DNA of 7,657 nt from Planctomycetota bacterium. Lineage in GTDB: Bacteria > Planctomycetota > Planctomycetia > Planctomycetales > Planctomycetaceae. Shown in pieces: positions 1 through 5,483 of the stretch. The position numbers were made by a program, and so were the translations under genes. Each line of letters starts with the position of its first letter. Within the stretch, counting starts at the first letter, position 1. The DNA is taken from positions 1-7,657 of the forward strand of contig JAQBZS010000324.1 of NCBI GenBank assembly GCA_027622115.1, in the 5' to 3' direction. The notes beneath the pieces were generated by a model. The model searched no databases, was not told where the DNA came from, and worked only from the letters and a program-made list of their open reading frames with translations.

Positions 1-654
1 CGCGGCGGGTGGACGGATCAGTCGCAGCGTGACTTCTGTGATGATTCCCAGAGTGCCTTCCGATCCAACGAACAACCGCGTGAGGTCGTAGCCGGCCACC
101 GACTTGGGGGCTCGACCACCGACCCGCACGATGCGACCATCCGCCAGCACCACCGTCAGCCCGAGCACGTTGTCTCGCATCGTGCCGTATCGAACGGCCG
201 AACTGCCGGACGCGCAGGTGGCTGCCATTCCGCCGAGAGATGCATCCGCGCCGGGATCCACCGGGAAGATCAAACCGCAGTCCAGCGTTTCGAGGTGGCG
301 ATTGAGTTGGTAGCGAGTAACACCGGCCTGCACGGTCGCGTCCATGTCGGGAACTTGCACATCCAAGATCCGATTCATCCGGCTCAGATCGACGGTGATC
401 CCGCCGCACGTGGCCACGACTCCACCTTCTACGGCTGTCCCGGTTCCAAACGGAATCAGCGGCACGCGCTCCGCCACGCAAATCCGGACCACGTGCGAGA
501 CCTCATCGTTGCTGAGCGGAAACACAACCGCGGCGGGTGATTTCGGCTCGTGATGCGACACGTCATGCGCGTGGTTGTCCAGCACTTCGGTCGCGGTGCT
601 CAGGCGATCGCCGAGCAAATCGCGGAGCTGTTGAATAACTGCATCGATCATCAT
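1..654 (-). CDS. FAD-linked D-2-hydroxyacid dehydrogenase (LDHD/GlcD type), C-terminus outside the window
   Basis: An open frame of 218 codons runs from ATG 654 off the left edge without a stop. It reads as the FAD-binding (PCMH/VAO-type) N-terminal half of the D-lactate dehydrogenase/glycolate oxidase GlcD family. Seen: PFGTGTAVEGG at residues 68-78, FPVDPGADASLGGMAA around 130-145, then CASGSSAVRYGTMRDNVLGL, AGYDLTRLFVGSEGTLGIIT, all FAD-contact motifs of this family. The C-terminal substrate domain is off-window. The family oxidises D-lactate and related D-2-hydroxyacids, passing electrons to a quinone, cytochrome or flavoprotein. ATG 654 is preceded by AGGA with 8 nt spacing; a second ATG follows at 651. 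It starts 30 nt after the lhgO stop on the same strand, so co-transcription is likely. The exact substrate (D-lactate, glycolate or D-2-hydroxyglutarate) cannot be told from this half; the EGG-type PP-loop favours LDHD. Confidence 0.9.
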   Translation of the reverse strand, partial: MMIDAVIQQLRDLLGDRLSTATEVLDNHAHDVSHHEPKSPAAVVFPLSNDEVSHVVRICVAERVPLIPFGTGTAVEGGVVATCGGITVDLSRMNRILDVQVPDMDATVQAGVTRYQLNRHLETLDCGLIFPVDPGADASLGGMAATCASGSSAVRYGTMRDNVLGLTVVLADGRIVRVGGRAPKSVAGYDLTRLFVGSEGTLGIITEVTLRLIRPPAA

Positions 655-684
655 GAACGTGATCCTGAATCTAAACTTGGCAAA

Positions 685-1884
685 TCATGTCAACCGGGAT
701 GCCAGTCGCTCCACAACCAGCGTGCCGACATTCAAGGACGCAGTCGCCGCCGGTGATGGAGCGTTGCACACGTTGACGATGCGGTCGTTTTCCTGAATCA
801 CAAAGTCGTCCACGATGCTGCCGTCTCGCCCCAACAATTGGGCGCGGACTCCGGACGGGGCGGTCACCAAATGTTCGGATCGAATCTCCGGCACCAACCG
901 TTGCAGCGCCTTGACGAAAGCTCGCTTGCTGACGGAACGCCACATTTCTCCGAGCCCGGTTTTCCAGTACTTCAGCGCCATCCGCAGGAATCCGGGATAT
1001 GTCAATGACTCGGCCAAGTCCCGCAGGTTGATGTCCGTCTTGCGATAGCCTTCCCGAGCAAACGCCAACACGGCATTCGGTCCACATTCGACGCCCCCGT
1101 GGATGACTCGCGTGAAATGCACCCCCAAGAACGGAAAGCGAGGATCGGGCACCGGATAAATCAAGCCCCGCACAAAGTGGTGGACTTCCGGCTTCAGTTC
1201 AAAAAACTCACCGCGAAACGGCACGATCTTGTTTTCCGGTCTAATGCCGCCGAGTTTTGTCGTGCGATCGCTGTGCAGTCCGGTGCAATTGACCAGACAT
1301 GTGGCTTCGAAGTCACCAGCCGTGCTGACGACGACCACTTTGCCGTTGCTTTGCTGAATCGACGTCACGCGAGCATCACACGTCACCGTGCCTCCCGCGT
1401 TCCGCACAATCTCGGCCAACCGATTGCAGACCTGCCGATAATCCACGATCCCCGCTTCCGGGACGTGGATCGCCTGGATGCCGGCGGAGTGCGGTTCGAT
1501 CTCCAGCAATCGATTGCGATCGATCATCTCGCAAGCCACTCCGTTCTGTTGGCCGCGTTCCAGAATGGATTCAAGTCGGACAATTTCGGCTTCGTCGATC
1601 GCCACGATCACCTTGCCACACAAATCGAACGGCACCTCGTGTTCGCGGCAGAATTCTTCCATGGCGAGCTTGCCGGTGCGGCAGTTTTGGGCTCGCAGCG
1701 ACCCCGGCCGATAGTAGATGCCGGAATGCAACACGCCGGAATTGTGCCCCGTCTGGTGATGGGCCAATTCGGCTTCTTTTTCGAGAATGACGATCCGCTT
1801 GCCGGGATAAGTTTGCACCAGCCGATAGGCAGTGGCCAATCCGACGATGCCGCCGCCAACGATGATGATGTCTGTTTTCTGCAT
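685..1884 (-). CDS. lhgO: L-2-hydroxyglutarate oxidase LhgO
   Basis: A 399-aa FAD-dependent oxidoreductase of the DAO superfamily. It oxidises L-2-hydroxyglutarate to 2-oxoglutarate, a metabolite-repair and glutarate-catabolism step. Seen: N-terminal dinucleotide-binding motif DIIIVGGGIVGLATAYRL at residues 5-22, the family signature HHQTGHNSGVLHSGIYY with the following RPGSLRAQNC near residues 43-69, LVNCTGLHSD in the middle, FPFLGVHFTR, and the C-terminal NAPSPAATASL flavin-contact segment. Length fits the family (about 400 aa). The frame also has an upstream TTG at 1935, but ATG 1884 places the GGGIVG motif at the usual distance from the N-terminus and is preferred; no strong Shine-Dalgarno precedes it. 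It is the first gene of a likely two-gene operon with the FAD-linked dehydrogenase, and is divergent from the VWA gene. A long antisense frame (1099-1896) is a shadow. Confidence 0.93.
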   Translation of the reverse strand: MQKTDIIIVGGGIVGLATAYRLVQTYPGKRIVILEKEAELAHHQTGHNSGVLHSGIYYRPGSLRAQNCRTGKLAMEEFCREHEVPFDLCGKVIVAIDEAEIVRLESILERGQQNGVACEMIDRNRLLEIEPHSAGIQAIHVPEAGIVDYRQVCNRLAEIVRNAGGTVTCDARVTSIQQSNGKVVVVSTAGDFEATCLVNCTGLHSDRTTKLGGIRPENKIVPFRGEFFELKPEVHHFVRGLIYPVPDPRFPFLGVHFTRVIHGGVECGPNAVLAFAREGYRKTDINLRDLAESLTYPGFLRMALKYWKTGLGEMWRSVSKRAFVKALQRLVPEIRSEHLVTAPSGVRAQLLGRDGSIVDDFVIQENDRIVNVCNAPSPAATASLNVGTLVVERLASRLT

Positions 1885-1941
1885 GAATGTGGATGATCTA
1901 CCGGAGAATGCGTTTTCGATGAGTACCGTTTGCAACGTGCG

Positions 1942-1971
1942 ATCATAACCAGAACACTCGATCTGACTTAA
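1942..1971 (-). promoter_or_regulatory. candidate promoter for lhgO operon
   Basis: Reading the minus strand upstream of lhgO, TATGAT (1947-1942) matches five of six bases of a sigma-70 -10 box. A weak TTAAGT (1971-1966) lies 18 nt further upstream as a possible -35. The -10 lies about 58 nt before the lhgO ATG. The intergenic region 1885-2085 separates two divergent genes, so a promoter for each is expected; I see no convincing plus-strand box for the VWA gene. Confidence 0.25.
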
Positions 1972-2062
1972 CCGGCAGAGCCGCGCGACGGCAAATCGTT
2001 GGATGATCGATGGGGAAGGTTTTGAGAAGCCACGCTGGTGTGGTTACGCTTGGAGGTTCGAC

Positions 2063-2098
2063 ATGTTCCGTCGTTCCACCCTGGGATGGTTCGTGTGA
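2063..2098 (+). CDS. possible 11-aa leader ORF (MFRRSTLGWFV)
   Basis: An ATG at 2063 has the best Shine-Dalgarno in this intergenic region (GGAGG at 2052-2056, 6 nt spacing). It opens an 11-residue frame that stops at TGA 2096-2098. That stop overlaps GTG 2095-2097, which is in frame with the downstream VWA gene, giving a GTGA overlap. This could be a leader peptide coupling translation to the VWA gene. It could equally mean that the ribosome entry site belongs to an unrecognised start, or be chance. There is no homology support at this length. Confidence 0.25.
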   Translation: MFRRSTLGWFV

Positions 2099-3069
2099 AG
2101 AATCTGTGGATCGCCTTGAGTCGCCGAATTGTCGGCAGCAGAGACAGTCAGACGTATTCGTCTTTGACGGTCGCGGCGGCGGTACATGTCTGCGTGTTCG
2201 CGATCTTGGCACAGTTCTCCCGATTCCAGGACTCGCCGATCCCGCCGATCATCCGCACCGCATGGAAAGTGATCGACGACGAGCTGCCCGAGCATGCCGT
2301 GACCATCGCGCCGGAAAAACTCGCGAACGAACGCGCGAGTCTCATTTCCGGCGGCATAAATTCCGGGCAACTCTTCCAGACTCGACGCGTCACCGCCGCA
2401 CAAACGCCACAAGTTCGCACGTATCAGGGGACGTTGGCTGCGTCGAGTTCCGATACCGAACTGCCGTCCGACCTCACCGAAGTGGTCGATGGGGCAAAGA
2501 GCGCCGGGGCATCCGGAGTCGGCGGAACCGGGCAAGGCGAAGGAGAAGGCCAGGGCGATCCGAACGGATTTTTTGGAGTTCCCGTTGTCGGCCAAAGAAT
2601 CGTGTACGTCGTGGACTGCTCGCGCAGCATGAATCACCCACACGACAGTGAAGCCAAGACTCGCTTCCGACGCCTGAAGCTCGAAATTACAAAGTCGATT
2701 CGATCGATGGCTCCGCAAATGGAGTTCTACATCATTTTCTTCAACGATCAGGCGCATCCCATGCCGGCCAAGCACATGCAGCCGGCGTTGCCGCGAACTC
2801 AACTCCGCTATCTCAATTGGCTGACGCAAGTCCGAGCCGTCGGTGACACGGACCCACGGCAAGCGATGGGCATGGCGGTGCGGATGCAACCGGACGTGAT
2901 TTACTTCCTGACCGACGGCAGCTTCGATAAGTCCGTGCAAGCCGATCTGCTCAAGCTGCGAGTCGCCAATACCACGATCCACACGTTTGCATTCGGCGAA
3001 CGAGACGGTGAGCGGACCATGAAACTCATCGCCCGTAACAACAACGGTCGCTACCACTTCATCCCGTGA
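2086..3069 (+). CDS. membrane-anchored VWA-domain protein
   Basis: A 327-aa protein with one N-terminal hydrophobic segment (residues about 26-44, SLTVAAAVHVCVFAILAQF) after a basic start, a polar linker, a Gly-rich stretch GGTGQGEGEGQGDPNG, and a C-terminal von Willebrand factor A domain. The MIDAS metal site is intact: DCSRS beginning at Asp177, Thr255 in GDTD, and Asp277 in FLTDGSFD. VWA domains bind a divalent cation and mediate protein-protein contact; the domain most likely faces the periplasm. Start choice: ATG 2086 is in frame but has only a close GGG before it. GTG 2095 follows GGGATGG, and GTG 2038 is a longer, less likely option. No MoxR ATPase or other VWA partner lies nearby, so the specific function is unknown. 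The long antisense frame at 2044-3195 is a shadow. Confidence 0.85.
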   Translation: MVRVKNLWIALSRRIVGSRDSQTYSSLTVAAAVHVCVFAILAQFSRFQDSPIPPIIRTAWKVIDDELPEHAVTIAPEKLANERASLISGGINSGQLFQTRRVTAAQTPQVRTYQGTLAASSSDTELPSDLTEVVDGAKSAGASGVGGTGQGEGEGQGDPNGFFGVPVVGQRIVYVVDCSRSMNHPHDSEAKTRFRRLKLEITKSIRSMAPQMEFYIIFFNDQAHPMPAKHMQPALPRTQLRYLNWLTQVRAVGDTDPRQAMGMAVRMQPDVIYFLTDGSFDKSVQADLLKLRVANTTIHTFAFGERDGERTMKLIARNNNGRYHFIP

Positions 3070-3103
3070 GCACGAATTCGCGTAAAGTTGCCGTCGAAAC
3101 CGT

Positions 3104-3125
3104 CGAGCGGAACTCGTTCCGCTTG
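3104..3125 (+). terminator. hairpin downstream of VWA gene, possible terminator
   Basis: AGCGGAA (3106-3112) pairs perfectly with TTCCGCT (3117-3123) around a CTCG loop, with a further G-T and C-G pair outside. It begins 35 nt after the VWA stop. There is no clear T-tract (TTGTCGCG follows), so intrinsic termination is uncertain. Confidence 0.3.
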
Positions 3126-3134
3126 TCGCGGGTT

Positions 3135-3168
3135 CTGATTTCAAAGCACGGAACAGGTTCAGTGCTAC
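3135..3168 (+). repeat. dispersed palindromic repeat, copy 1 (degenerate)
   Basis: This 34-nt stretch, from CTGATTTC to GTGCTAC, matches 5405-5438 at 30 of 34 positions. The core AGCACGGAAC (3145-3154) pairs with GTTCAGTGCT (3157-3166) with one mismatch. It lies between the VWA gene and dapL. The second copy is perfectly paired, so this one looks decayed. An intergenic, REP-like or terminator-like element is the likely nature; it carries no coding sequence. Confidence 0.7.
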
Positions 3169-3211
3169 GAAATGAACGACACATTTCGACGCCACCGACT
3201 CGCGTGGGCAT

Positions 3212-3262
3212 CGGTTGAAAACGTCGCAAGCTCGCCCTACAAGGGCCGCTCGATTTCAACCG
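3212..3262 (+). promoter_or_regulatory. 51-nt imperfect hairpin in the dapL leader
   Basis: Terminal arms CGGTTGAAA (3212-3220) and TTTCAACCG (3254-3262) are perfect inverted repeats. Inside them, CG/CG (3222-3223 with 3251-3252), AGC/GCT (3229-3231 with 3248-3250) and GCCC/GGGC (3234-3237 with 3243-3246) continue the stem to a TACAA loop, about 18 bp in total. It ends 10 nt before the AAGG ribosome binding site of dapL. It could be a cis-acting RNA element, a processing site or a REP/MITE-like insertion. It does not resemble the lysine riboswitch, which is much larger. Confidence 0.5.
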
Positions 3263-3283
3263 TGTCATTCGCAAGGTCACATT

Positions 3284-4516
3284 ATGGCTCGCATCAATGA
3301 GAACTTCCTAAAACTTCAAGCTGGCTACCTTTTCCCGGAAATCGGTCGCCGCGTCTCGCAGTTCGTCAGCGCTCACCCGGAAGCCGACGTGATTCGTCTG
3401 GGGATCGGAGACGTTACCGAACCGCTGCCGCAAGCCATCGTCGAAGCGATGCATTCCGCGGTTGACGACATGTCCGTCCGCGAGACTTTCAAAGGCTACG
3501 GTCCCGAACAGGGATACGACTTTCTGCGAAATGCGATCGCCGAGAACGACTATCAGGCTCGGGGCGTGCCTGTCACCGCCGACGAGATCTTCGTATCCGA
3601 CGGTTCGAAGTGCGACTCGGGAAACATTCTGGACATCTTTAGTTCGGACAACAAAGTCGCCGTGACCGACCCCGTCTATCCGGTCTATGTCGACACCAAC
3701 GTGATGGCCGGCAACACCGGTCCGGCAGACAAGTCCGGGCGTTTCGAGGGCTTGGTCTATTTGCCGGTCACTGCCGAGAACGATTTCATTCCGTCGTTGC
3801 CGGACGAACCCGTCGACTTGATCTACTTGTGCTATCCGAACAACCCCACCGGCACGGTCGCCACCAAGGAAACGCTCGCCGGGTGGGTGGATTACGCCCG
3901 GAAGAACGATGCGATCATTCTGTTTGACGCGGCCTACGAGGCCTACATCACGAACCCTGAGATCCCGCATTCCATCTTCGAGATTGATGGTGCTCGCGAC
4001 GTGGCGATGGAGTTTCGCAGCTTCAGCAAGAACGCCGGCTTTACTGGTGTGCGTTGTGGATTCACCGTCATTCCCAACAGTCTGATGGGTTCGACGGTCG
4101 GCGGTGCTCGGAAGCCGATCCGCGACTTATGGAATCGTCGGCACAGCACGAAATTCAACGGGGCGTCGTACGTGGTTCAACGTGGTGCCGCCGCTGCGTA
4201 TTCCGTCGAGGGAAAACAGCAGATCGCGGACCTCGTCGAGTTCTATCTCACCAACGCCCAATTGCTGCGCGAGGGCCTGCAAGCGGTGGGCATCAACGTG
4301 TATGGCGGAGTCAACGCGCCGTACGTATGGCTCAAGACTCCCGGTGGTCAGACGAGTTGGGAGTTTTTCGACTCGCTGCTGAATCGGGCTCACTTGGTGG
4401 GCACGCCGGGAAGCGGCTTCGGAGCCAGCGGTGAGGGCTATTTCAGACTAAGTGCGTTCAACAGCCGAGCGAATGTGGAAGACGCAGTGAAGCGCTTTCA
4501 AAAAGTCGTATCTTGA
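3284..4516 (+). CDS. dapL: LL-diaminopimelate aminotransferase DapL
   Basis: A 410-aa PLP-dependent class I/II aminotransferase. It converts tetrahydrodipicolinate plus glutamate directly to LL-diaminopimelate and 2-oxoglutarate, bypassing the acylated DAP steps. It feeds lysine and peptidoglycan synthesis in the cytosol. Seen: the family N-terminus MARINENFLKLQAGYLFPEI, IRLGIGDVTEPLP, the PLP-phosphate segment SDGSKCDSGNI, CYPNNPTGT with Asn186, and the Schiff-base lysine Lys249 in SFSKNAGFTGVRCGF. Length equals the family norm. ATG 3284 is chosen because AAGG lies 7 nt before it and the protein start matches known DapL; the open frame extends upstream to 3215 only by chance. A stable hairpin sits just upstream. 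The 3' end overlaps the 3' end of the converging protease pseudogene by 19 bp. DapL occurs in plants, Chlamydiae, cyanobacteria and planctomycetes among others. Confidence 0.97.
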   Translation: MARINENFLKLQAGYLFPEIGRRVSQFVSAHPEADVIRLGIGDVTEPLPQAIVEAMHSAVDDMSVRETFKGYGPEQGYDFLRNAIAENDYQARGVPVTADEIFVSDGSKCDSGNILDIFSSDNKVAVTDPVYPVYVDTNVMAGNTGPADKSGRFEGLVYLPVTAENDFIPSLPDEPVDLIYLCYPNNPTGTVATKETLAGWVDYARKNDAIILFDAAYEAYITNPEIPHSIFEIDGARDVAMEFRSFSKNAGFTGVRCGFTVIPNSLMGSTVGGARKPIRDLWNRRHSTKFNGASYVVQRGAAAAYSVEGKQQIADLVEFYLTNAQLLREGLQAVGINVYGGVNAPYVWLKTPGGQTSWEFFDSLLNRAHLVGTPGSGFGASGEGYFRLSAFNSRANVEDAVKRFQKVVS

Positions 4517-4528
4517 ATCGGCCGAAGT

Positions 4529-4555
4529 CCAATGCCTTCGCGCAGGTAGCATTGG
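4529..4555 (+). terminator. hairpin after dapL, possible terminator
   Basis: CCAATG (4529-4534) pairs with CATTGG (4550-4555), and inside it CCT (4535-4537) with AGG (4544-4546) leaving a TAG bulge. It begins 13 nt after the dapL stop. There is no T-tract, and the sequence is also coding on the minus strand for the end of the protease, so the pairing may be incidental. Confidence 0.25.
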
Positions 4556-4747
4556 GGACAATCCAATGTCCACTCCAGTCCAAATCGATCCGAATCACCG
4601 AAGTTCCCATAGGTAAAGCGATTCAAGAATCGAAAGCACGCAATTCCGTCGAATCCAGCAGGTGGCGATGCGACCCCGACTGCCCGTACGTGATGATCAA
4701 ATTCCAATGCCGGTATTTGAACCCGCAGAAGATAGACTGGATATGTT

Positions 4748-4854
4748 CCAACGAAAGCGCCGCCTAATGTTACGGATTGACACCCTGTCGTTGCGCCTGT
4801 CACCTGTCATTGGTACGACCAACGAAAGCGCCGCCTAATGTTACGGATTGACAC
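4748..4854. repeat. perfect 36-bp direct repeat flanking a 35-bp filler inside the protease gene
   Basis: The segments 4748-4783 and 4819-4854 are identical over 36 bases; each begins CCAACGAAAGCGCCG and ends GGATTGACAC. The 35 bases between (4784-4818) do not match either flank of the gene. They contain three copies of CCTGTC (4784-4789, 4796-4801, 4803-4808), and TTGGT/ACCAA arms (4810-4814, 4818-4822) run into the second copy. Each repeat copy encodes CQSVTLGGAFVG on the minus strand. The offset of 71 bp shifts the frame by two. Confidence 0.95.
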
Positions 4855-5035
4855 GGGCTGCCACCGGCCATCAAGCAATCTTCTTCGTCGATAAGCAACT
4901 CGAAGCCGGAACGATCGGTTCCAGCTCCGGAATCGGCAAGCAGCCGTCGGGATTCTGACGCACCTGCCGGTTGCATCGTCAATTCGACTGAAATCGCCGG
5001 ACGACCATCGTGTAAAGGCCACTGCTGACGCGACA

Positions 5036-5287
5036 TCAATTTACAACCCAAATGTTCTGCACGAGTTGGTAATCGATTCCGGCCTCGATGCAAAACGTTT
5101 TGGATTGGTCAGGCTCTTGCTGCCGAAGCTCCCGGGCCACATCGTCTAAGTCGTCAGCGACGACGACGATTTGACCGTTGGCAATCCCAACAAACTTTCC
5201 CGTGTAAGGGGACAGTGGATTGTTGCGAGCATCATGATTGATTTGATCGCCAAGGCGTTGGTTCAGGTCTTGTACGGTATCGGCCAT
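5036..5287 (-). CDS. small conserved protein, DUF5678-like, partner of aspartic protease
   Basis: An 83-aa acidic soluble protein, MADTVQDLNQRLGDQINHD at the N-terminus, then the core SPYTGKFVGIANGQIVVVAD, DLDDVARELRQQEPDQSKTF and IEAGIDY. The pattern 'Y-x-G-K-F-V-G-I-x-x-G-Q-I-V-V' followed by a helix and a short strand resembles DUF5678 proteins, from recall. No membrane segment or catalytic motif is visible. ATG 5287 is preferred over the in-frame start at 5314 because a G-rich Shine-Dalgarno (GGGGGA) precedes it by about 7 nt. Its TGA overlaps the ATG of the aspartic protease gene by one base, so the two form a coupled bicistronic unit. A role as a substrate-recognition, regulatory or antitoxin-like partner of the protease is inference only. 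Confidence 0.75.
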   Translation of the reverse strand: MADTVQDLNQRLGDQINHDARNNPLSPYTGKFVGIANGQIVVVADDLDDVARELRQQEPDQSKTFCIEAGIDYQLVQNIWVVN

Positions 5288-5312
5288 GATTCTTTCCCCC
5301 AGAGTACGCGGC

Positions 5313-5325
5313 ACGACCTAGTCGT
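5313..5325 (-). promoter_or_regulatory. small palindrome in leader of the DUF5678-like/protease operon
   Basis: ACGAC and GTCGT are inverted around a CTA centre (13 nt). It lies 26-38 nt upstream of the ATG at 5287 and just downstream of the candidate promoter, where a repressor operator or short RNA hairpin could act. It is short enough to be chance. Confidence 0.3.
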
Positions 5326-5333
5326 AGCATTTA

Positions 5334-5361
5334 ATTCTACCCGTGACGTATTTGAATTCAA
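5334..5361 (-). promoter_or_regulatory. sigma-70-like promoter for the DUF5678-like/protease operon
   Basis: On the minus strand TTGAAT (5361-5356) is followed after 16 nt by TAGAAT (5339-5334). They match the -35 box at four and the -10 box at five of six positions. The predicted start of transcription near 5327 would leave a leader of about 40 nt before ATG 5287. The -35 lies within the 12-bp palindrome TTTGAATTCAAA (5351-5362). Confidence 0.45.
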
Positions 5362-5404
5362 AACGCGGAATATTGGTCGTCGATCGGCCACTCGGTTGCA
5401 GATC

Positions 5405-5438
5405 CTGATTTGAAAGCACGGAATAAGTTCCGTGCTAC
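5405..5438 (+). repeat. dispersed palindromic repeat, copy 2 (perfect hairpin)
   Basis: AGCACGGAA (5415-5423) and TTCCGTGCT (5428-5436) form a perfect 9-bp stem around TAAG. The 34-nt unit matches 3135-3168 at 30 of 34 positions in the same orientation. It lies 46 nt beyond the glycosyltransferase stop. Read on the minus strand, the stem is followed by TTTC, so it may act as a weak terminator for the uvrC-glycosyltransferase operon. Confidence 0.75.
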
Positions 5439-5483
5439 CCGAATCAAAGAGTGTCGAAATGAGCCGTAACTCGTTTTGACGTT

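Larger units (their letters stand above)
4498..5036 (-). pseudogene. clan AA (retropepsin-like) aspartic protease, interrupted by a 71-bp insertion
   Basis: Two adjacent frames encode halves of one protein. The first starts at ATG 5036 (MSRQQWPLHDGRPAISVEL). It contains the catalytic motif LLADSGAGTDRSGFELL (Asp35 of D-S-G) and reaches CQSVTLGGAFVG before running into RTNDR and a stop at 4800. The second frame repeats CQSVTLGGAFVG and continues TYPVYLLRVQIPALEFDHHVRAVGV, FDGIACFRFLNRFTYGNFG and FGLEW to the stop at 4498. The whole span is 539 nt; minus 71 it is 468 nt, exactly 156 codons including stop. The cause is the duplicated 36-bp segment plus a 35-bp filler at 4748-4854. The start overlaps the stop of the upstream small gene (TGATG), indicating translational coupling. 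A product made from the first frame keeps the catalytic Asp but loses the C-terminal half. The family's substrate is unknown to me. Confidence 0.8.

Noticed and set aside
1099..1896. 265-aa plus-strand open frame
   Set aside because: It lies wholly antisense to lhgO, whose protein matches its family end to end; the antisense translation has no recognisable domain.
2044..3195. 383-aa minus-strand open frame
   Set aside because: It is antisense to the VWA gene with its intact MIDAS motifs; the composition (Arg/His rich) is typical of a shadow frame in GC-rich DNA.
3212..3262. Lysine riboswitch upstream of dapL
   Set aside because: The structured element is 51 nt and a single stem; the lysine riboswitch is far larger with a five-way junction.
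3308..3970. 220-aa minus-strand frame opposite dapL
   Set aside because: It is antisense to a full-length, motif-complete DapL; no independent start signal or domain.
4748..4854. Two 36-bp repeats with a 35-bp spacer, dimensions typical of a CRISPR array
   Set aside because: Only two copies exist, no degenerate copies lie on either side, no cas gene is visible, and both repeats encode the same peptide of the aspartic protease in frame with flanking protease sequence.
4748..4854. Integron attC-like site (the GCCTAA / GTTA strings within the repeat)
   Set aside because: The required GTTRRRY core and paired L/R boxes are not present, and the strings are part of conserved protease coding sequence.
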